A DNA stretch of 64,000 bases. It comes from Chryseomicrobium sp. FSL W7-1435 (GTDB taxonomy: Bacteria; Bacillota; Bacilli; Bacillales_A; Planococcaceae). A program made the position numbers and the translations under genes. How positions within the stretch are numbered: the first letter of the stretch is position 1; each line of letters begins with the position of its first letter. The notes beneath the pieces were generated by a model, which made no database searches, was not told where the DNA came from, and saw only the letters and a list, made by a program, of their open reading frames with translations. The stretch is taken from positions 62,001 to 126,000 of the forward strand of contig NZ_CP151997.1 of the NCBI RefSeq assembly GCF_038595005.1. The letters are read 5' to 3'. Of this stretch, positions 25,635-34,221 are shown in pieces.

Positions 25635-26291
25635 TCACAGTACTTGATAGCTAGTTAAGTTCTCGTGGACAACATCTTTTTTGAGTAGTTCAAGTTGCTT
25701 TTCTAACTGCTCTTCCAAAGCGTGCATCTTTTCTTTGCGAGATGTTCCGTTTAAAGAAGAATAAAAGATCGGTTCTCCTCCACGTATCGCCACTTCTGAC
25801 TTTTGATGATGACCGTGCCAATAGTATGTAGTAATCGGAATGATAGGAACGGTCTGCAATTGGCGCGCCAGATGACCTATTCCTGATTCTAATGCGAGCG
25901 GTCTCTTCTCTTGAGAATATTCTTCTCCTTGAGGGAAGATCCACACACTAGTCCCAGTCTCTAAAAGTTTTCTTGTGTAAGTTAATGACTCTACAATATC
26001 TCGTGTTGAGCTCTTATTGATTGAAAAAGCTCCCACAAAACGGAAGTACCAAAATTTCTTCAATCCCTTTTCATGCATCATAATATGCGTGCTACGATCA
26101 ATGACCGTATGACGCAAATGAAAATAAAGCAAGCCGTCCCACCAGGAGGAATGATTGGCTATATAAATGGCAGGTTGAGGATACGGATTTTCGCCCTTCC
26201 AATACACCGCATGAAACTGCCGACGTGTCTGAGCTAACGTCACGCGACGCATCATCCATTCAAATGCTCGATTACGTTTTGCTTGAATCAT
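25635..26291 (-). CDS. PlsC-like acyltransferase of the carotenoid operon
   Basis: 218 residues. Lysophosphatidic-acid-acyltransferase fold with the catalytic NHSSWWD (HX4D), GAFSINKSS, and the substrate-binding FPQGEE and PIIPITTYY blocks. In C30 carotenoid clusters of Planococcaceae and relatives an acyltransferase esterifies the sugar attached by the glycosyltransferase; this protein is of the PlsC type rather than the small membrane CrtO of Staphylococcus. Its start overlaps the end of the cruF-like gene by 20 bases, and crtQ follows by 12 bases. Confidence 0.83.
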   Translation of the reverse strand: MIQAKRNRAFEWMMRRVTLAQTRRQFHAVYWKGENPYPQPAIYIANHSSWWDGLLYFHLRHTVIDRSTHIMMHEKGLKKFWYFRFVGAFSINKSSTRDIVESLTYTRKLLETGTSVWIFPQGEEYSQEKRPLALESGIGHLARQLQTVPIIPITTYYWHGHHQKSEVAIRGGEPIFYSSLNGTSRKEKMHALEEQLEKQLELLKKDVVHENLTSYQVL

Positions 26292-27042
26292 GTCGGCTCC
26301 TCCACTCTGCAGCGAGATAGAATAGTATCGTTAATACAAAAGTGAGACCTATCGCTAACCATAAGCCTGCGTTAGCAGCCGTGACCATGAACATGAAAAT
26401 CATCATTCCATAAAGGAAGTAAATGCGTTTTTCCCATTTGTTAAAGGAAGATTGTTGGCTACCGTCACTTTGGAATAACCAGATGACTGCGTGAAGAATA
26501 CTAGCCACCACAAACCAGCCCATGAAATTAGTCCATGGAATATCGTAATAAAGTCCACCTTCCACCCAAATCCAATATTCATTGGCTTTGAAGGCAACAG
26601 GGTCAATAATTAAATCCATTACGACAGCTGCCAAACTCCCCAAGACAACTGTAGCGATTCCCGGTCGTTGTGTGATACGCATAGCGATTGCATGTGTTGT
26701 GGACATGACGAGTAACCACGCAAAGCCAATCGTAAAGGGGATATCAAAAATTTTGGCACCAAATCGATCTGTATAATCATACTCTCCAAATAATATGCCA
26801 TAAGCAGAGCCCAGATATTCCATAAATGATGAGAATAGATAAATAACCAGTGTTATAGTTACAGCCTTTTTAGGTGAAAATAAGGCAAAGAAATAAAAAA
26901 TACCCATGACTCCTGCTAACACTAAAAATACTGTGTTAGCCCACTCTAACCAAGGTGGCAGGAGATCAAAGCCAACCAGCACCACTCCTACTGCAAACCA
27001 GAAGAGAAATAACTGGTGCGCTCGATCTTTCCACTTTTCCAT
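26272..27042 (-). CDS. cruF: CruF-family carotenoid 1,2-hydratase-like membrane protein
   Basis: 256 residues with seven or so membrane helices. The family (CruF, DUF422) adds water across the terminal double bond of acyclic carotenoids. Seen motifs: FMEYLGSAYGILFGEYDYTDRFG, IPFTIGFAWLLVM, MDLIIDPVA and YWIWVEGGLYYDIPWTNFMGWF, with conserved acidic residues typical of CruF. In a C30 context the product would be a hydroxylated, 5,6-dihydro carotenoid that the glycosyltransferase could then glucosylate. AAAGGAG lies eight bases before the ATG. Preceded by a likely internal terminator after crtM. Confidence 0.82.
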   Translation of the reverse strand: MEKWKDRAHQLFLFWFAVGVVLVGFDLLPPWLEWANTVFLVLAGVMGIFYFFALFSPKKAVTITLVIYLFSSFMEYLGSAYGILFGEYDYTDRFGAKIFDIPFTIGFAWLLVMSTTHAIAMRITQRPGIATVVLGSLAAVVMDLIIDPVAFKANEYWIWVEGGLYYDIPWTNFMGWFVVASILHAVIWLFQSDGSQQSSFNKWEKRIYFLYGMMIFMFMVTAANAGLWLAIGLTFVLTILFYLAAEWRSRHDSSKT

Positions 27043-27067
27043 GTAGACAGCTCCTTTAATCGGTAGT

Positions 27068-27091
27068 AAAAAACACCCTTATCGGGTGCTT
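27068..27091 (-). terminator. Likely internal terminator after crtM
   Basis: On the minus strand AAGCACCC, loop GATAA, GGGTGTTT, running straight into TTTTACTACC. The 5' arm contains the crtM stop codon. It lies inside the crt operon, 26 bases before the cruF start, so it probably acts as a partial terminator that lowers expression of the downstream tailoring genes. Confidence 0.65.
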
Positions 27092-27923
27092 ATTGAAGTA
27101 CTGCTAATATTTCTGCTTTGCGTTCATCCGAGACAAAATGTTTTGTGTCAAAGACACGATAGTCTTTCTCACGAATAGTGGAAAGGATATGGCGATAAAA
27201 ATGAGAAGCACTCTTCAATGGAATTTGAGAACGCTTTGGATAGAAATGAATCGAGCGATTAGCTTGATCGTAATAGGCCTCCGCTTGAACAGCTAATTCT
27301 TCCCAAGAACGAATAAATCCCTCACTGATAACCCCTTTGCGCATACACCATTCGGACACTTCAAAATGAGCTAGTCGATCTGTCGGCATATAAATTCGGC
27401 CGCGGTTAAGATCTTCCCCTACGTCGCGAAGAATGTTGGTAAGTTGCATAGCCAGTCCAAGTGTTATCGCATCTTCTTTCAATTCCTGCTGGCGAGTAGG
27501 TGCCAGAATTGGCAACAACATCAATCCAACCGTGCTTGCTACGTGATAGCAATACACCAGTAGATCATCCATCGTTTTGTAACGATTATTTGTTAAATCC
27601 ATCTCTTGGCCTTTTAACTGTTCCTTAAACGGTTCTGGATCCATGTCATAACGCTTAAAGACGTCTGCAAGTGCCAGCCACATTGGATCAGCTTCGTCGT
27701 AACGACCATCTAAAAAATTTTGAAACTCCTGCTCGAATTCACGTAAGCTCGTGACAGGGTTCAGTCCTTCATCGACTAAGTCGTCTACCCGTCTGCAGAA
27801 GGCATAAACTGCCCAAACTGCTAAACGATCCGCTTTTGGTAATAATGAAAAGGCTTTGTAAAATGTCCGGGAATTTTCAGCAATGACGCGTTCACACTCT
27901 TGGTAGGCTTGCTTGACGTTCAT
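27090..27923 (-). CDS. crtM: Dehydrosqualene (diapophytoene) synthase
   Basis: 277 residues. Condenses two farnesyl diphosphates to C30 dehydrosqualene, the first committed carotenoid step. Both Asp-rich motifs are present: DDLVD (about 47-51) and DVGED in NILRDVGEDLNRGRIYMP. Early residues SRTFYKAFSLLP are conserved. Choice of CrtM over C40 CrtB follows from the CrtN-type partners in the operon. It starts 32 bases before the end of crtN, in a different frame, behind GGGGG, so the two are translationally linked. Confidence 0.94.
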   Translation of the reverse strand: MNVKQAYQECERVIAENSRTFYKAFSLLPKADRLAVWAVYAFCRRVDDLVDEGLNPVTSLREFEQEFQNFLDGRYDEADPMWLALADVFKRYDMDPEPFKEQLKGQEMDLTNNRYKTMDDLLVYCYHVASTVGLMLLPILAPTRQQELKEDAITLGLAMQLTNILRDVGEDLNRGRIYMPTDRLAHFEVSEWCMRKGVISEGFIRSWEELAVQAEAYYDQANRSIHFYPKRSQIPLKSASHFYRHILSTIREKDYRVFDTKHFVSDERKAEILAVLQ

Positions 27924-29376
27924 TCAGTTGTCCCCCTTTTACACTCAAATCATTTAGTACTGCTTCGGCAGTCAAATAAGCGCCTTGCATGACTATTGGA
28001 ATTCCACCGCCAGGATGTGTGGATGCACCTACCGCATATAAATTATTAAATTTCGTTGGTTTGGCTTGTGGTCGAAACACGCCTGACTGACCTAGCATCG
28101 GCGCAATCCCAAAATTACCACCTTGGAAATACCCTTCACTTTTGGCCGTTTCAGGTGTACGGATCTCCATCCATTCAGTTCGTTCACGTAAATCTGGGTA
28201 TCCGTTTGCTTCTAAACGATCTAGTAGACGCTCGCGCCAGTCTATTACATCGTCCCATTGTATATCAGTACCCGATGGTACCGGGACTAGAATATAAAGA
28301 ACACTTTTCCCTTTAGGGGCCAGTGATTCGTCTATGACACTTGGATTAAAAATGTAGATAGAAGGTTCACTTGGTACTTGTTTTGAACGAAATACCGCAT
28401 CCATATGTCCTTTAAAATCAGGACCCATTAGATAGGAGTGCATTGGTCGTTGATCGTATTTCCCTTCGACACCTAAGTACATTAAATAGCAACTAGATGA
28501 AGGTATATACGTACGTTTCGACACGGCCGGTAAAAGGTCCTTCAAAAATGGCATTTCTCCGTTGAAAATGACGGCTTCATGCAGTGTTTCACCCGCTTGT
28601 GTTCGAACACCGGTTGCACGACCTTCAGCAGATAATATTGATTCAACTTCACTCTCAAAATAAATGGTAACACCACGCGAACGTAATGTTTTTTCTAGCA
28701 GCGGTATTAAAGAGGCATAACCGCCTTGCACATAATAAACACCATGTTCATGTTCAGAGAAAGAGACCAATGAATACATAGCTGGCACCTGATAGGGATT
28801 CCCACCAATATAAAGGGATTGCAATGCGTAAGCTTGTTGTAGTCGAGTGTCTTTGAAATAACCCTTCATTAACCCGCTGACCGTTTGATACGGTTTAAGA
28901 GCAAGCAGTTTACGTACAGATGTAAACGTCCAAAAATCTTTTTTTACGGAAAATGATTTAGTGAGAAAAGCAGACATCCCAATATCGAATCGCTGTTTTC
29001 CTTCCGTTAAAAATTGATTAAAGCCATCCACATCTTGTGGAAACAACCGCTCAATTTCTTGTTGTTGTTTGATAGCGTCTGCATATTTTGTATAAACTTC
29101 TCCATCCTCAAATTGCATAGAATAGAGAGGATCACAACGTAATAAACGAAGACCTGATGTATCTACACCTGCTTTTTTCAGCAAATCTAAAAACATATCG
29201 GGTAATAACACAATTGTTGGGCCTTCATCAATGCAATAGTCGCCGTTTTGAACGAATGCTAATCGTCCGCCCAGCTTTTTACTTTTTTCATAAATCGTCA
29301 CTTCATGCCCTGCTTGCGTCAAATACAAGGCAGTCATTAAACCGCCAACGCCTCCACCAATAAGTGCTATCGTCAT
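27892..29376 (-). CDS. crtN: Dehydrosqualene desaturase, CrtN-type
   Basis: 494 residues. FAD motif ALIGGGVGGLMTALYLTQAGHEV, IDEGPTIVLLPDMF, the LYIGGNPYQVPAMYSL block and C-terminal YAVGASTHPGGGIPIVMQGA. IVLLPD and the LYIG-P-P block resemble staphylococcal CrtN more than the other two homologues, so this is the best candidate for stepwise desaturation of dehydrosqualene. Start at 29376 overlaps the stop of the upstream gene (ATGA) and has GGGAGGGG five bases upstream. The C-terminal 10 codons overlap crtM. Confidence 0.88.
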   Translation of the reverse strand: MTIALIGGGVGGLMTALYLTQAGHEVTIYEKSKKLGGRLAFVQNGDYCIDEGPTIVLLPDMFLDLLKKAGVDTSGLRLLRCDPLYSMQFEDGEVYTKYADAIKQQQEIERLFPQDVDGFNQFLTEGKQRFDIGMSAFLTKSFSVKKDFWTFTSVRKLLALKPYQTVSGLMKGYFKDTRLQQAYALQSLYIGGNPYQVPAMYSLVSFSEHEHGVYYVQGGYASLIPLLEKTLRSRGVTIYFESEVESILSAEGRATGVRTQAGETLHEAVIFNGEMPFLKDLLPAVSKRTYIPSSSCYLMYLGVEGKYDQRPMHSYLMGPDFKGHMDAVFRSKQVPSEPSIYIFNPSVIDESLAPKGKSVLYILVPVPSGTDIQWDDVIDWRERLLDRLEANGYPDLRERTEWMEIRTPETAKSEGYFQGGNFGIAPMLGQSGVFRPQAKPTKFNNLYAVGASTHPGGGIPIVMQGAYLTAEAVLNDLSVKGGQLNERQASLPRV

Positions 29377-30902
29377 GCTGTCCCCTCCCATGCTGGCAGC
29401 ATACCAACCGGAATACGCTCTTTACCTTCTTCAGCGAGGATTCCATTGGTTACAATACGAGCGGATTCTAAAATTGTCGGTAAGCCACTGCCTGGGTGAG
29501 TTCCCCCACCTACTAGCCAACAACTTTCAAGCTCTTCAAATTTGTTATGAGGACGGAAGACCATCATTTGAGACAATTGATGCCCCAAATTAAATGTTGC
29601 GCCTTTGTAGACGGAAATATCTTGCTCCCATTGAACAGGAGTTAAAATTTTCTCAGATACTATATGTTGAGATAGATCTTTGAATTCTGATTTCTCTTCA
29701 ATAGTCCGGATCACCAAATCACGGAATGCCTGTTGCTCTTCTTGCCACCCAATTTTGCTGTCGTTATTAGGAACTGGGGCTAAGATGTATAAAGCGGACT
29801 GTCCAACTGGTGCAAGTGTTGGATCCGTTACACTAGCATTTTGAATATAAATAGAAGGGTCTGCAGATAATTTCTTTGTATGGGTGATTTCTTCTACATT
29901 TGTCTTATAATCTTTTGCAAATAAGATATTGTGATGAGGTAAGTCATATACTTTATCAATGCCCAGATAGAGCATAAAAGTTGAGCAGGAATATTTTTTC
30001 TTTTCCAAATTCTCAGTTGAATACTTTTTTAGTATACCTTCATCCACAAGGTTTGTCATGACGTGCCCAAAGTCGCCGTTCACAACTACTTCGTCCACTT
30101 CTACTTCTTCTCCAGATTCCAATAAAAGCCCTGTCACTTTACGCCCGTCGAGTTTGAATTTCTTTACTCCTTGCCCTAAGTGAATGCGTCCACCGAACTC
30201 TTCAACTACTTTTGCCATAGAAGTAGATAGTTGGTTGACTCCACCAATCGGGTGATAAATCCCATAAGCATGTTCCATATAAGAAAGGATTGAAAATGCG
30301 CCTGGACATTCCCAAGGAGACATACCTAAGTATTTAGATTGGAACGTGAAGGCAAGCTTCAATTCTTCATGATTGAAGTAGCGACTTAAGACATCATAGA
30401 GCGTTTTACCAATTTCTAATTGAGGCAAAGCTTTGACAACAGAAGGTCGCATGTAATGAATTAATTTATCCATTCGTGATTGCAGAATAGGGGTTAAAGC
30501 CTCTAACTTTTTACTACTTTCATAAAGGAATTGATCATAGCCACCACTGTCTCCAGGGTACACTTCTTCAATTCGACGCTTCATCTCTTCTCGATCGCGC
30601 GTCATGTCCAATGTTCGTTTGCCATCAAATGTTAATTGGTACATTTCTGGAAGCTCCACTAAGTCCATGTAATCGTGCATATTGCGACCCGCTGCTTGAA
30701 AAAGTTCGTCGACAATATGGATCATACTTAAAAATGTGGGTCCCATGTCAAAGCGGAAACCGTCCATTTCGATGGCGGCATTGCGCCCACCCACTACTTC
30801 ATTTTTTTCATACACATCAATCTCAAAACCTTTTGATGCGAGTAGCATAGCCGCTGCAAGACCACCTGGCCCTGCTCCAATGACTGCTATTCTCTTTTTC
30901 AT
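29373..30902 (-). CDS. CrtN/CrtI-family carotenoid desaturase-oxidase (CrtNc-like), first gene of the operon
   Basis: 509 residues. FAD motif AVIGAGPGGLAAAMLLASKGFEI, FDMGPTFLSM, the block SPWECPGAFSILSYMEHAYGIYHPIGG and C-terminal WLVGGGTHPGSGLPTILESA. The SPWECPGAFSIL block is nearer to CrtI-like phytoene desaturases than to staphylococcal CrtN, and fits the third CrtN homologue (often called CrtNc) of Bacillus/Halobacillus/Planococcus clusters. It could desaturate or oxidise one end of the C30 chain; sequence alone does not decide. GAGGAGG lies seven bases before the ATG, and the phased TNTACAAT repeats lie just upstream. Confidence 0.83.
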   Translation of the reverse strand: MKKRIAVIGAGPGGLAAAMLLASKGFEIDVYEKNEVVGGRNAAIEMDGFRFDMGPTFLSMIHIVDELFQAAGRNMHDYMDLVELPEMYQLTFDGKRTLDMTRDREEMKRRIEEVYPGDSGGYDQFLYESSKKLEALTPILQSRMDKLIHYMRPSVVKALPQLEIGKTLYDVLSRYFNHEELKLAFTFQSKYLGMSPWECPGAFSILSYMEHAYGIYHPIGGVNQLSTSMAKVVEEFGGRIHLGQGVKKFKLDGRKVTGLLLESGEEVEVDEVVVNGDFGHVMTNLVDEGILKKYSTENLEKKKYSCSTFMLYLGIDKVYDLPHHNILFAKDYKTNVEEITHTKKLSADPSIYIQNASVTDPTLAPVGQSALYILAPVPNNDSKIGWQEEQQAFRDLVIRTIEEKSEFKDLSQHIVSEKILTPVQWEQDISVYKGATFNLGHQLSQMMVFRPHNKFEELESCWLVGGGTHPGSGLPTILESARIVTNGILAEEGKERIPVGMLPAWEGTA

Positions 30903-30918
30903 GATGGCCCCTCCTCTT

Positions 30919-30948
30919 TATACAATACTTGTACAATGATTATACAAT
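30919..30948 (-). promoter_or_regulatory. Three 11-bp-phased TNTACAAT repeats (CarH/LitR-like operator) over the crt -10 box
   Basis: On the plus strand TATACAAT at 30919, TGTACAAT at 30930 and TATACAAT at 30941 are spaced by exactly 11 bases; a degenerate fourth (TTTCGAAT) falls at 30952, again in phase. The minus-strand -10 candidate TATAAT (30939-30944) lies within the array, with TTGATA 21 bases upstream, an over-long spacer of the MerR-promoter kind. MerR-family B12 photoreceptors CarH/LitR bind such 11-bp-spaced NTNTACAN repeats in carotenoid promoters. Confidence 0.7.
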
Positions 30949-31112
30949 CGTTTTCGAATTTTGGCTATCAATTCGCTGAAATGTTTATTTTTGTACAACC
31001 TTCGAACAATGTTTTTGTAAAGGAAACCGTGACAATTAGCTTCTACACCTTAAGTTTAGTGTGACCTGTTGTGCGTCATTCGTCTATACTTAAAAGATTT
31101 AAATTTCTGCAC

Positions 31113-31136
31113 AAAAAAAATCACCCGTTTGGGTGA
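31113..31136 (-). terminator. Terminator of the DUF3231 gene
   Basis: TCACCC/GGGTGA stem with GTTT loop (31121-31136), followed on the minus strand by eight T residues. Confidence 0.87.
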
Positions 31137-31148
31137 CTTGGTTACTCA

Positions 31149-31667
31149 TTAAGATTTAGATTGGACGTGTGGTGCTACGTGCAGTGGTGGGACAACAAGC
31201 CATGCTTTTTCTTTAAGTAATCGCAGCATCTTCATGCCTGCCATGGCTTTTGCGGCATGAAATTGTCCAAACATCATCCCAATGTCTTCTCGAATACATT
31301 GCCCCATCACCATACTGCACGAAACCAATCCTTGCCCTAAGTTCATCGATACGATATTTGCGATTTCTGGATCAAGCAACCTTGCACCTGTCGGAATGTC
31401 TTGTGCATTCGCCACTGGACGTTCGGGTGTAGTTGGTGGTAAGCCAATGCCATTTTCTTTCAATACCTTTGCCAGTTCTTGAGTTTCTTGTTTCATTGTA
31501 TGCAACAAACTCGTTAGCTCCTGTTTCAAGTCGTCGTCACCTACATGATTGCTAAACGTTTCATACAGTCGCATCAAGCCATTTGTTGACATGAGATACG
31601 CCCATACCCCCGTCACTTCACCGCTATGCATAGGTTCTTTCGATGGATTTCCTGATAAAATCCCCAA
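31149..31667 (-). CDS. DUF3231 family protein
   Basis: 172 residues, all-helical, ferritin-like in appearance. The opening MGILSGNPSKEPMHSGEVTGVWAYL matches DUF3231 proteins of Bacillales, which often come as a tandem of two such domains; this one has a single domain. Function unknown. The start codon is TTG at 31667, eight bases after AAAGGAGG; no ATG fits. Own terminator, so monocistronic. Confidence 0.82.
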   Translation of the reverse strand: MGILSGNPSKEPMHSGEVTGVWAYLMSTNGLMRLYETFSNHVGDDDLKQELTSLLHTMKQETQELAKVLKENGIGLPPTTPERPVANAQDIPTGARLLDPEIANIVSMNLGQGLVSCSMVMGQCIREDIGMMFGQFHAAKAMAGMKMLRLLKEKAWLVVPPLHVAPHVQSKS

Positions 31668-31728
31668 AATCGTAACCTCCTTTAGTAGTCAACATAACTA
31701 GCTTGAACCATTAATGGAGGTCTTATAC

Positions 31729-32367
31729 CTATGAAAGTAAACTATAAACTGAAAAAAAGTGACAAACGCTAGCTGCTAACACAAACAGGTGCCAAACGGC
31801 ATGATGATACATGAAACCACGCCACACATAAAAAATGGCACCTACCGTGTAAAGAACGCCTCCAGCTATTAAAAGCATTAGACCCTCTTGCGTCATGGCA
31901 GAAGTTAGCGGATTCCATGCAAAGACAATCATCCAACCCATTACTACATATAAAAACGTTGATAATTTGACAAAGCGTTTCACAAAATACAATTTAAACA
32001 GGGTGCCCGCTATGGCCAAACCCCATACGACCCCAAATAATACCCACGATAAGACACCTTGCACTGCAATGAATAGAAACGGTGTGTAGGTTCCTGCTAT
32101 AAACCAGTAAATCGAGGAATGATCTAACCATTCAAACCAATCTTTTGCATTTCCTTGAGGAAACGCATGAACTAGTGTAGAGGCCGTATATAAAATCAAC
32201 ATGGATGTGCCGAAAATAGCAAAGCTAACAACGTGCCAGGCATTGCCCGATTTTGCTCCAGCCACAACTAAAATAACAAGCGCTGAGATGCTTAGTAAAA
32301 TGCCAATTCCGTGAATGAGCGCATTCACCAATTCTTCTTTTTTTGTAAATGTATGTGTTGTATCCAT
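31729..32367 (-). CDS. trhA: TrhA/haemolysin-III family membrane protein
   Basis: 212 residues, seven membrane helices. PAQR-like signatures: EELVNALIHGIGILLSI, STLVHAFP, LDHSSIYWFIAGTYTPF and the C-terminal FMYHHAVWHLFVLAASVCHF, containing the Ser/Asp/His residues of the family's metal site. In B. subtilis the homologue (YplQ/TrhA) influences membrane lipid homeostasis; the old label haemolysin III is misleading. ATG at 32367 is used (AAGGAG nine bases upstream). Confidence 0.9.
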   Translation of the reverse strand: MDTTHTFTKKEELVNALIHGIGILLSISALVILVVAGAKSGNAWHVVSFAIFGTSMLILYTASTLVHAFPQGNAKDWFEWLDHSSIYWFIAGTYTPFLFIAVQGVLSWVLFGVVWGLAIAGTLFKLYFVKRFVKLSTFLYVVMGWMIVFAWNPLTSAMTQEGLMLLIAGGVLYTVGAIFYVWRGFMYHHAVWHLFVLAASVCHFFSVYSLLS

Positions 32368-32459
32368 TCGAGTCATCTCCTTATCCCCACTTTACACAAG
32401 AAGACACACCAGAAGATAGTGACCTCTGTCATTACTTTTGGTGGACACCCGCATCATTT

Positions 32460-33344
32460 CTACTTCTCGCTTCGGTGGAGTGCGATCTGTTCATCCACTA
32501 ACGCATCGAATTGTTTGAAGTGGTAACCACTAGTATGTGCAAGAGCTGTGGTTTGTGCCAAAGAGATTCCTAAATCATACGGACTTCTGTTCGTCATCTC
32601 GTCTTCAGCATACGAATAAGACTTTTCTAAGCGCTTAGCAATTCTATCCAACAGTTCATCAATGGAGATACTTCCCTCAGATCCTGCATTGATCGGACCT
32701 TCAAAATCCGATTGAGCGACTTTAAGCAAGAATGCTGCTGCATCTGCAGAATCAATGAAACCAAACTTAGCATTGCGATTAGTTGTACCAATTGGGTTGC
32801 CTTGTTTAACGGCTCTTACATGAAACGCAAATCGCTCTGTATAGTCATCGAGTCCCACTACAAAAGGAAAACGGACCGTTACAACTGGACACGGTGCTTG
32901 CTGATACAACACTGCTTCTGATGCACGTTTTGCTTCTTGATATCCTATCATACCTACATATTCTTGACGAGGCTTGTAATGAATATCAAAATGGCGCGGA
33001 TCGAAGTCTTGTTCAACGAGCTGTTCTCCTTCATCATAAACAGCTACCGTTGAAATAAAGACATACTTTCCGATTCGTTCATCAAGTGCTTCCAGTACTT
33101 CACGTACCTCCACCGGCGAATAACATGTATGATCAAAGACCACATCGTAGCTCTTATCATGCAATGCTTCTTTAACCGACTTCTCATCTGTGCGGTCAAG
33201 CTTTAGTCTCAAGACACGGTCTCCAAAATCATCAGCCGCTCTTCCTCTCGTTGCAATGGTCACAGTGACCCCTTGATTTAAAAGTAATTCAACCAATCGC
33301 TTTCCAACAAATTGAGTCCCGCCTAAAAGTAATGCAGATTTCAT
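32460..33344 (-). CDS. NAD-dependent epimerase/dehydratase-like protein (atypical extended SDR)
   Basis: 294 residues. N-terminal nucleotide-binding motif LLLGGTQFVGKRLVELLL and FISTVAVYDEG, typical of atypical SDRs; the YxxxK catalytic pair appears as GYQEAKRASEA. Substrate unknown. AAAAGGGG lies six bases before ATG. It starts 14 bases after the YhfI-like gene, so both are likely one transcript, but I see no clear functional connection. Confidence 0.82.
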   Translation of the reverse strand: MKSALLLGGTQFVGKRLVELLLNQGVTVTIATRGRAADDFGDRVLRLKLDRTDEKSVKEALHDKSYDVVFDHTCYSPVEVREVLEALDERIGKYVFISTVAVYDEGEQLVEQDFDPRHFDIHYKPRQEYVGMIGYQEAKRASEAVLYQQAPCPVVTVRFPFVVGLDDYTERFAFHVRAVKQGNPIGTTNRNAKFGFIDSADAAAFLLKVAQSDFEGPINAGSEGSISIDELLDRIAKRLEKSYSYAEDEMTNRSPYDLGISLAQTTALAHTSGYHFKQFDALVDEQIALHRSEK

Positions 33345-33358
33345 GGTTATCCCCTTTT

Positions 33359-34093
33359 CTATAAATTAATTTGTTGTTTCGTGTAAGCCAGTTCTACTGG
33401 CCCCGTAAATTCTTTTTTAGCTTCTTTCACCAAGACACTCCGTTCCCCGTATTGTGGAAGATGGGTCAACACAAGGCGTTTCACCCCTGCTAGAGAAGCA
33501 AGTTTACCTGCCTCTTGTCCCGTCAAATGCCCCTGAATTTTCCCTGCATACTGCGGGTAGACGTTTGACTCACTAACCAACAGGTCAGCGTCTCGTGCAA
33601 AATCGACGAGTGCATCTGTCCATTCCGTATCTGCCGTAAATACAACTGATTTGTCCTCCACCTCAATACGAAACGCTAAACAATAGACGGGATGGACCGT
33701 TGGACATGTGGAAACTTTAAACGGCCCAATTGCAAACGTAGCATGTGCCTCAATCTCCACGCCTGTCGTTACGCCTTTGTAAGCCAATTTTTCAAATTCT
33801 ATTACGTCCTGTGCATGCGCATAAATTGGTAATGGACTGTGCAGTTCTCCCAATTGCTTTTGAATCATGGCAGCATGTTGTAAAACTCCTATATCGGCTA
33901 TATGATCCGGATGGTAATGACTGACTAGGACTGCATCCAATTCGTGGAGTTCCCCCATTGTCAAATATGTAGACAACACGGCACTCCCACAATCTATAAG
34001 TAAACGATGTCCCTCATGTTCGACAATAAACGAAGAAGTAGCTTCTCCTTTGTTGGGATAGCCACCCCACATTCCTAACGTGACTACATTCAT
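33359..34093 (-). CDS. yhfI: YhfI-like metallo-beta-lactamase-fold hydrolase (RNase Z-like)
   Basis: 244 residues. Metal-binding motif SHYHPDHIAD, HP in TVHPV, FTADTEW and the final THLPQY histidine, in the order found in RNase Z-type hydrolases and B. subtilis YhfI. The long exosite arm of true RNase Z is missing, so tRNA processing is doubtful; a phosphodiesterase-type activity is more likely. GAGGGTG sits seven bases before ATG. Divergent from the YkuI-like gene. Confidence 0.85.
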   Translation of the reverse strand: MNVVTLGMWGGYPNKGEATSSFIVEHEGHRLLIDCGSAVLSTYLTMGELHELDAVLVSHYHPDHIADIGVLQHAAMIQKQLGELHSPLPIYAHAQDVIEFEKLAYKGVTTGVEIEAHATFAIGPFKVSTCPTVHPVYCLAFRIEVEDKSVVFTADTEWTDALVDFARDADLLVSESNVYPQYAGKIQGHLTGQEAGKLASLAGVKRLVLTHLPQYGERSVLVKEAKKEFTGPVELAYTKQQINL

Positions 34094-34177
34094 TGCGTCT
34101 CACCCTCTCCGATTATCTGTTCTTGCTTTATTCTACCCATTTTCGGAATTCTTTGCATTCTTCCTTGTCTTTACTAA

Positions 34178-34186
34178 TGGTATAAT
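34178..34186 (+). promoter_or_regulatory. Extended -10 promoter of the YkuI-like gene
   Basis: TGGTATAAT gives a perfect -10 with the TGn extension; no good -35 is present at 17 bases. The start codon is 36 bases downstream of the box. Confidence 0.5.
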
Positions 34187-34221
34187 CATAAAATTAATGA
34201 GAGAGGAAAGGAGGAACTTGA

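Noticed and set aside
23041-30902. Three CrtN-like genes as a recent tandem duplication
   Set aside because: The proteins differ clearly in their FAD and substrate-region motifs, fitting three long-separated enzyme types.
30919-30948. Short direct repeats as a CRISPR or minisatellite
   Set aside because: Only 8-base units in 11-bp phase and just three clear copies, located in a promoter; an operator explains them better.
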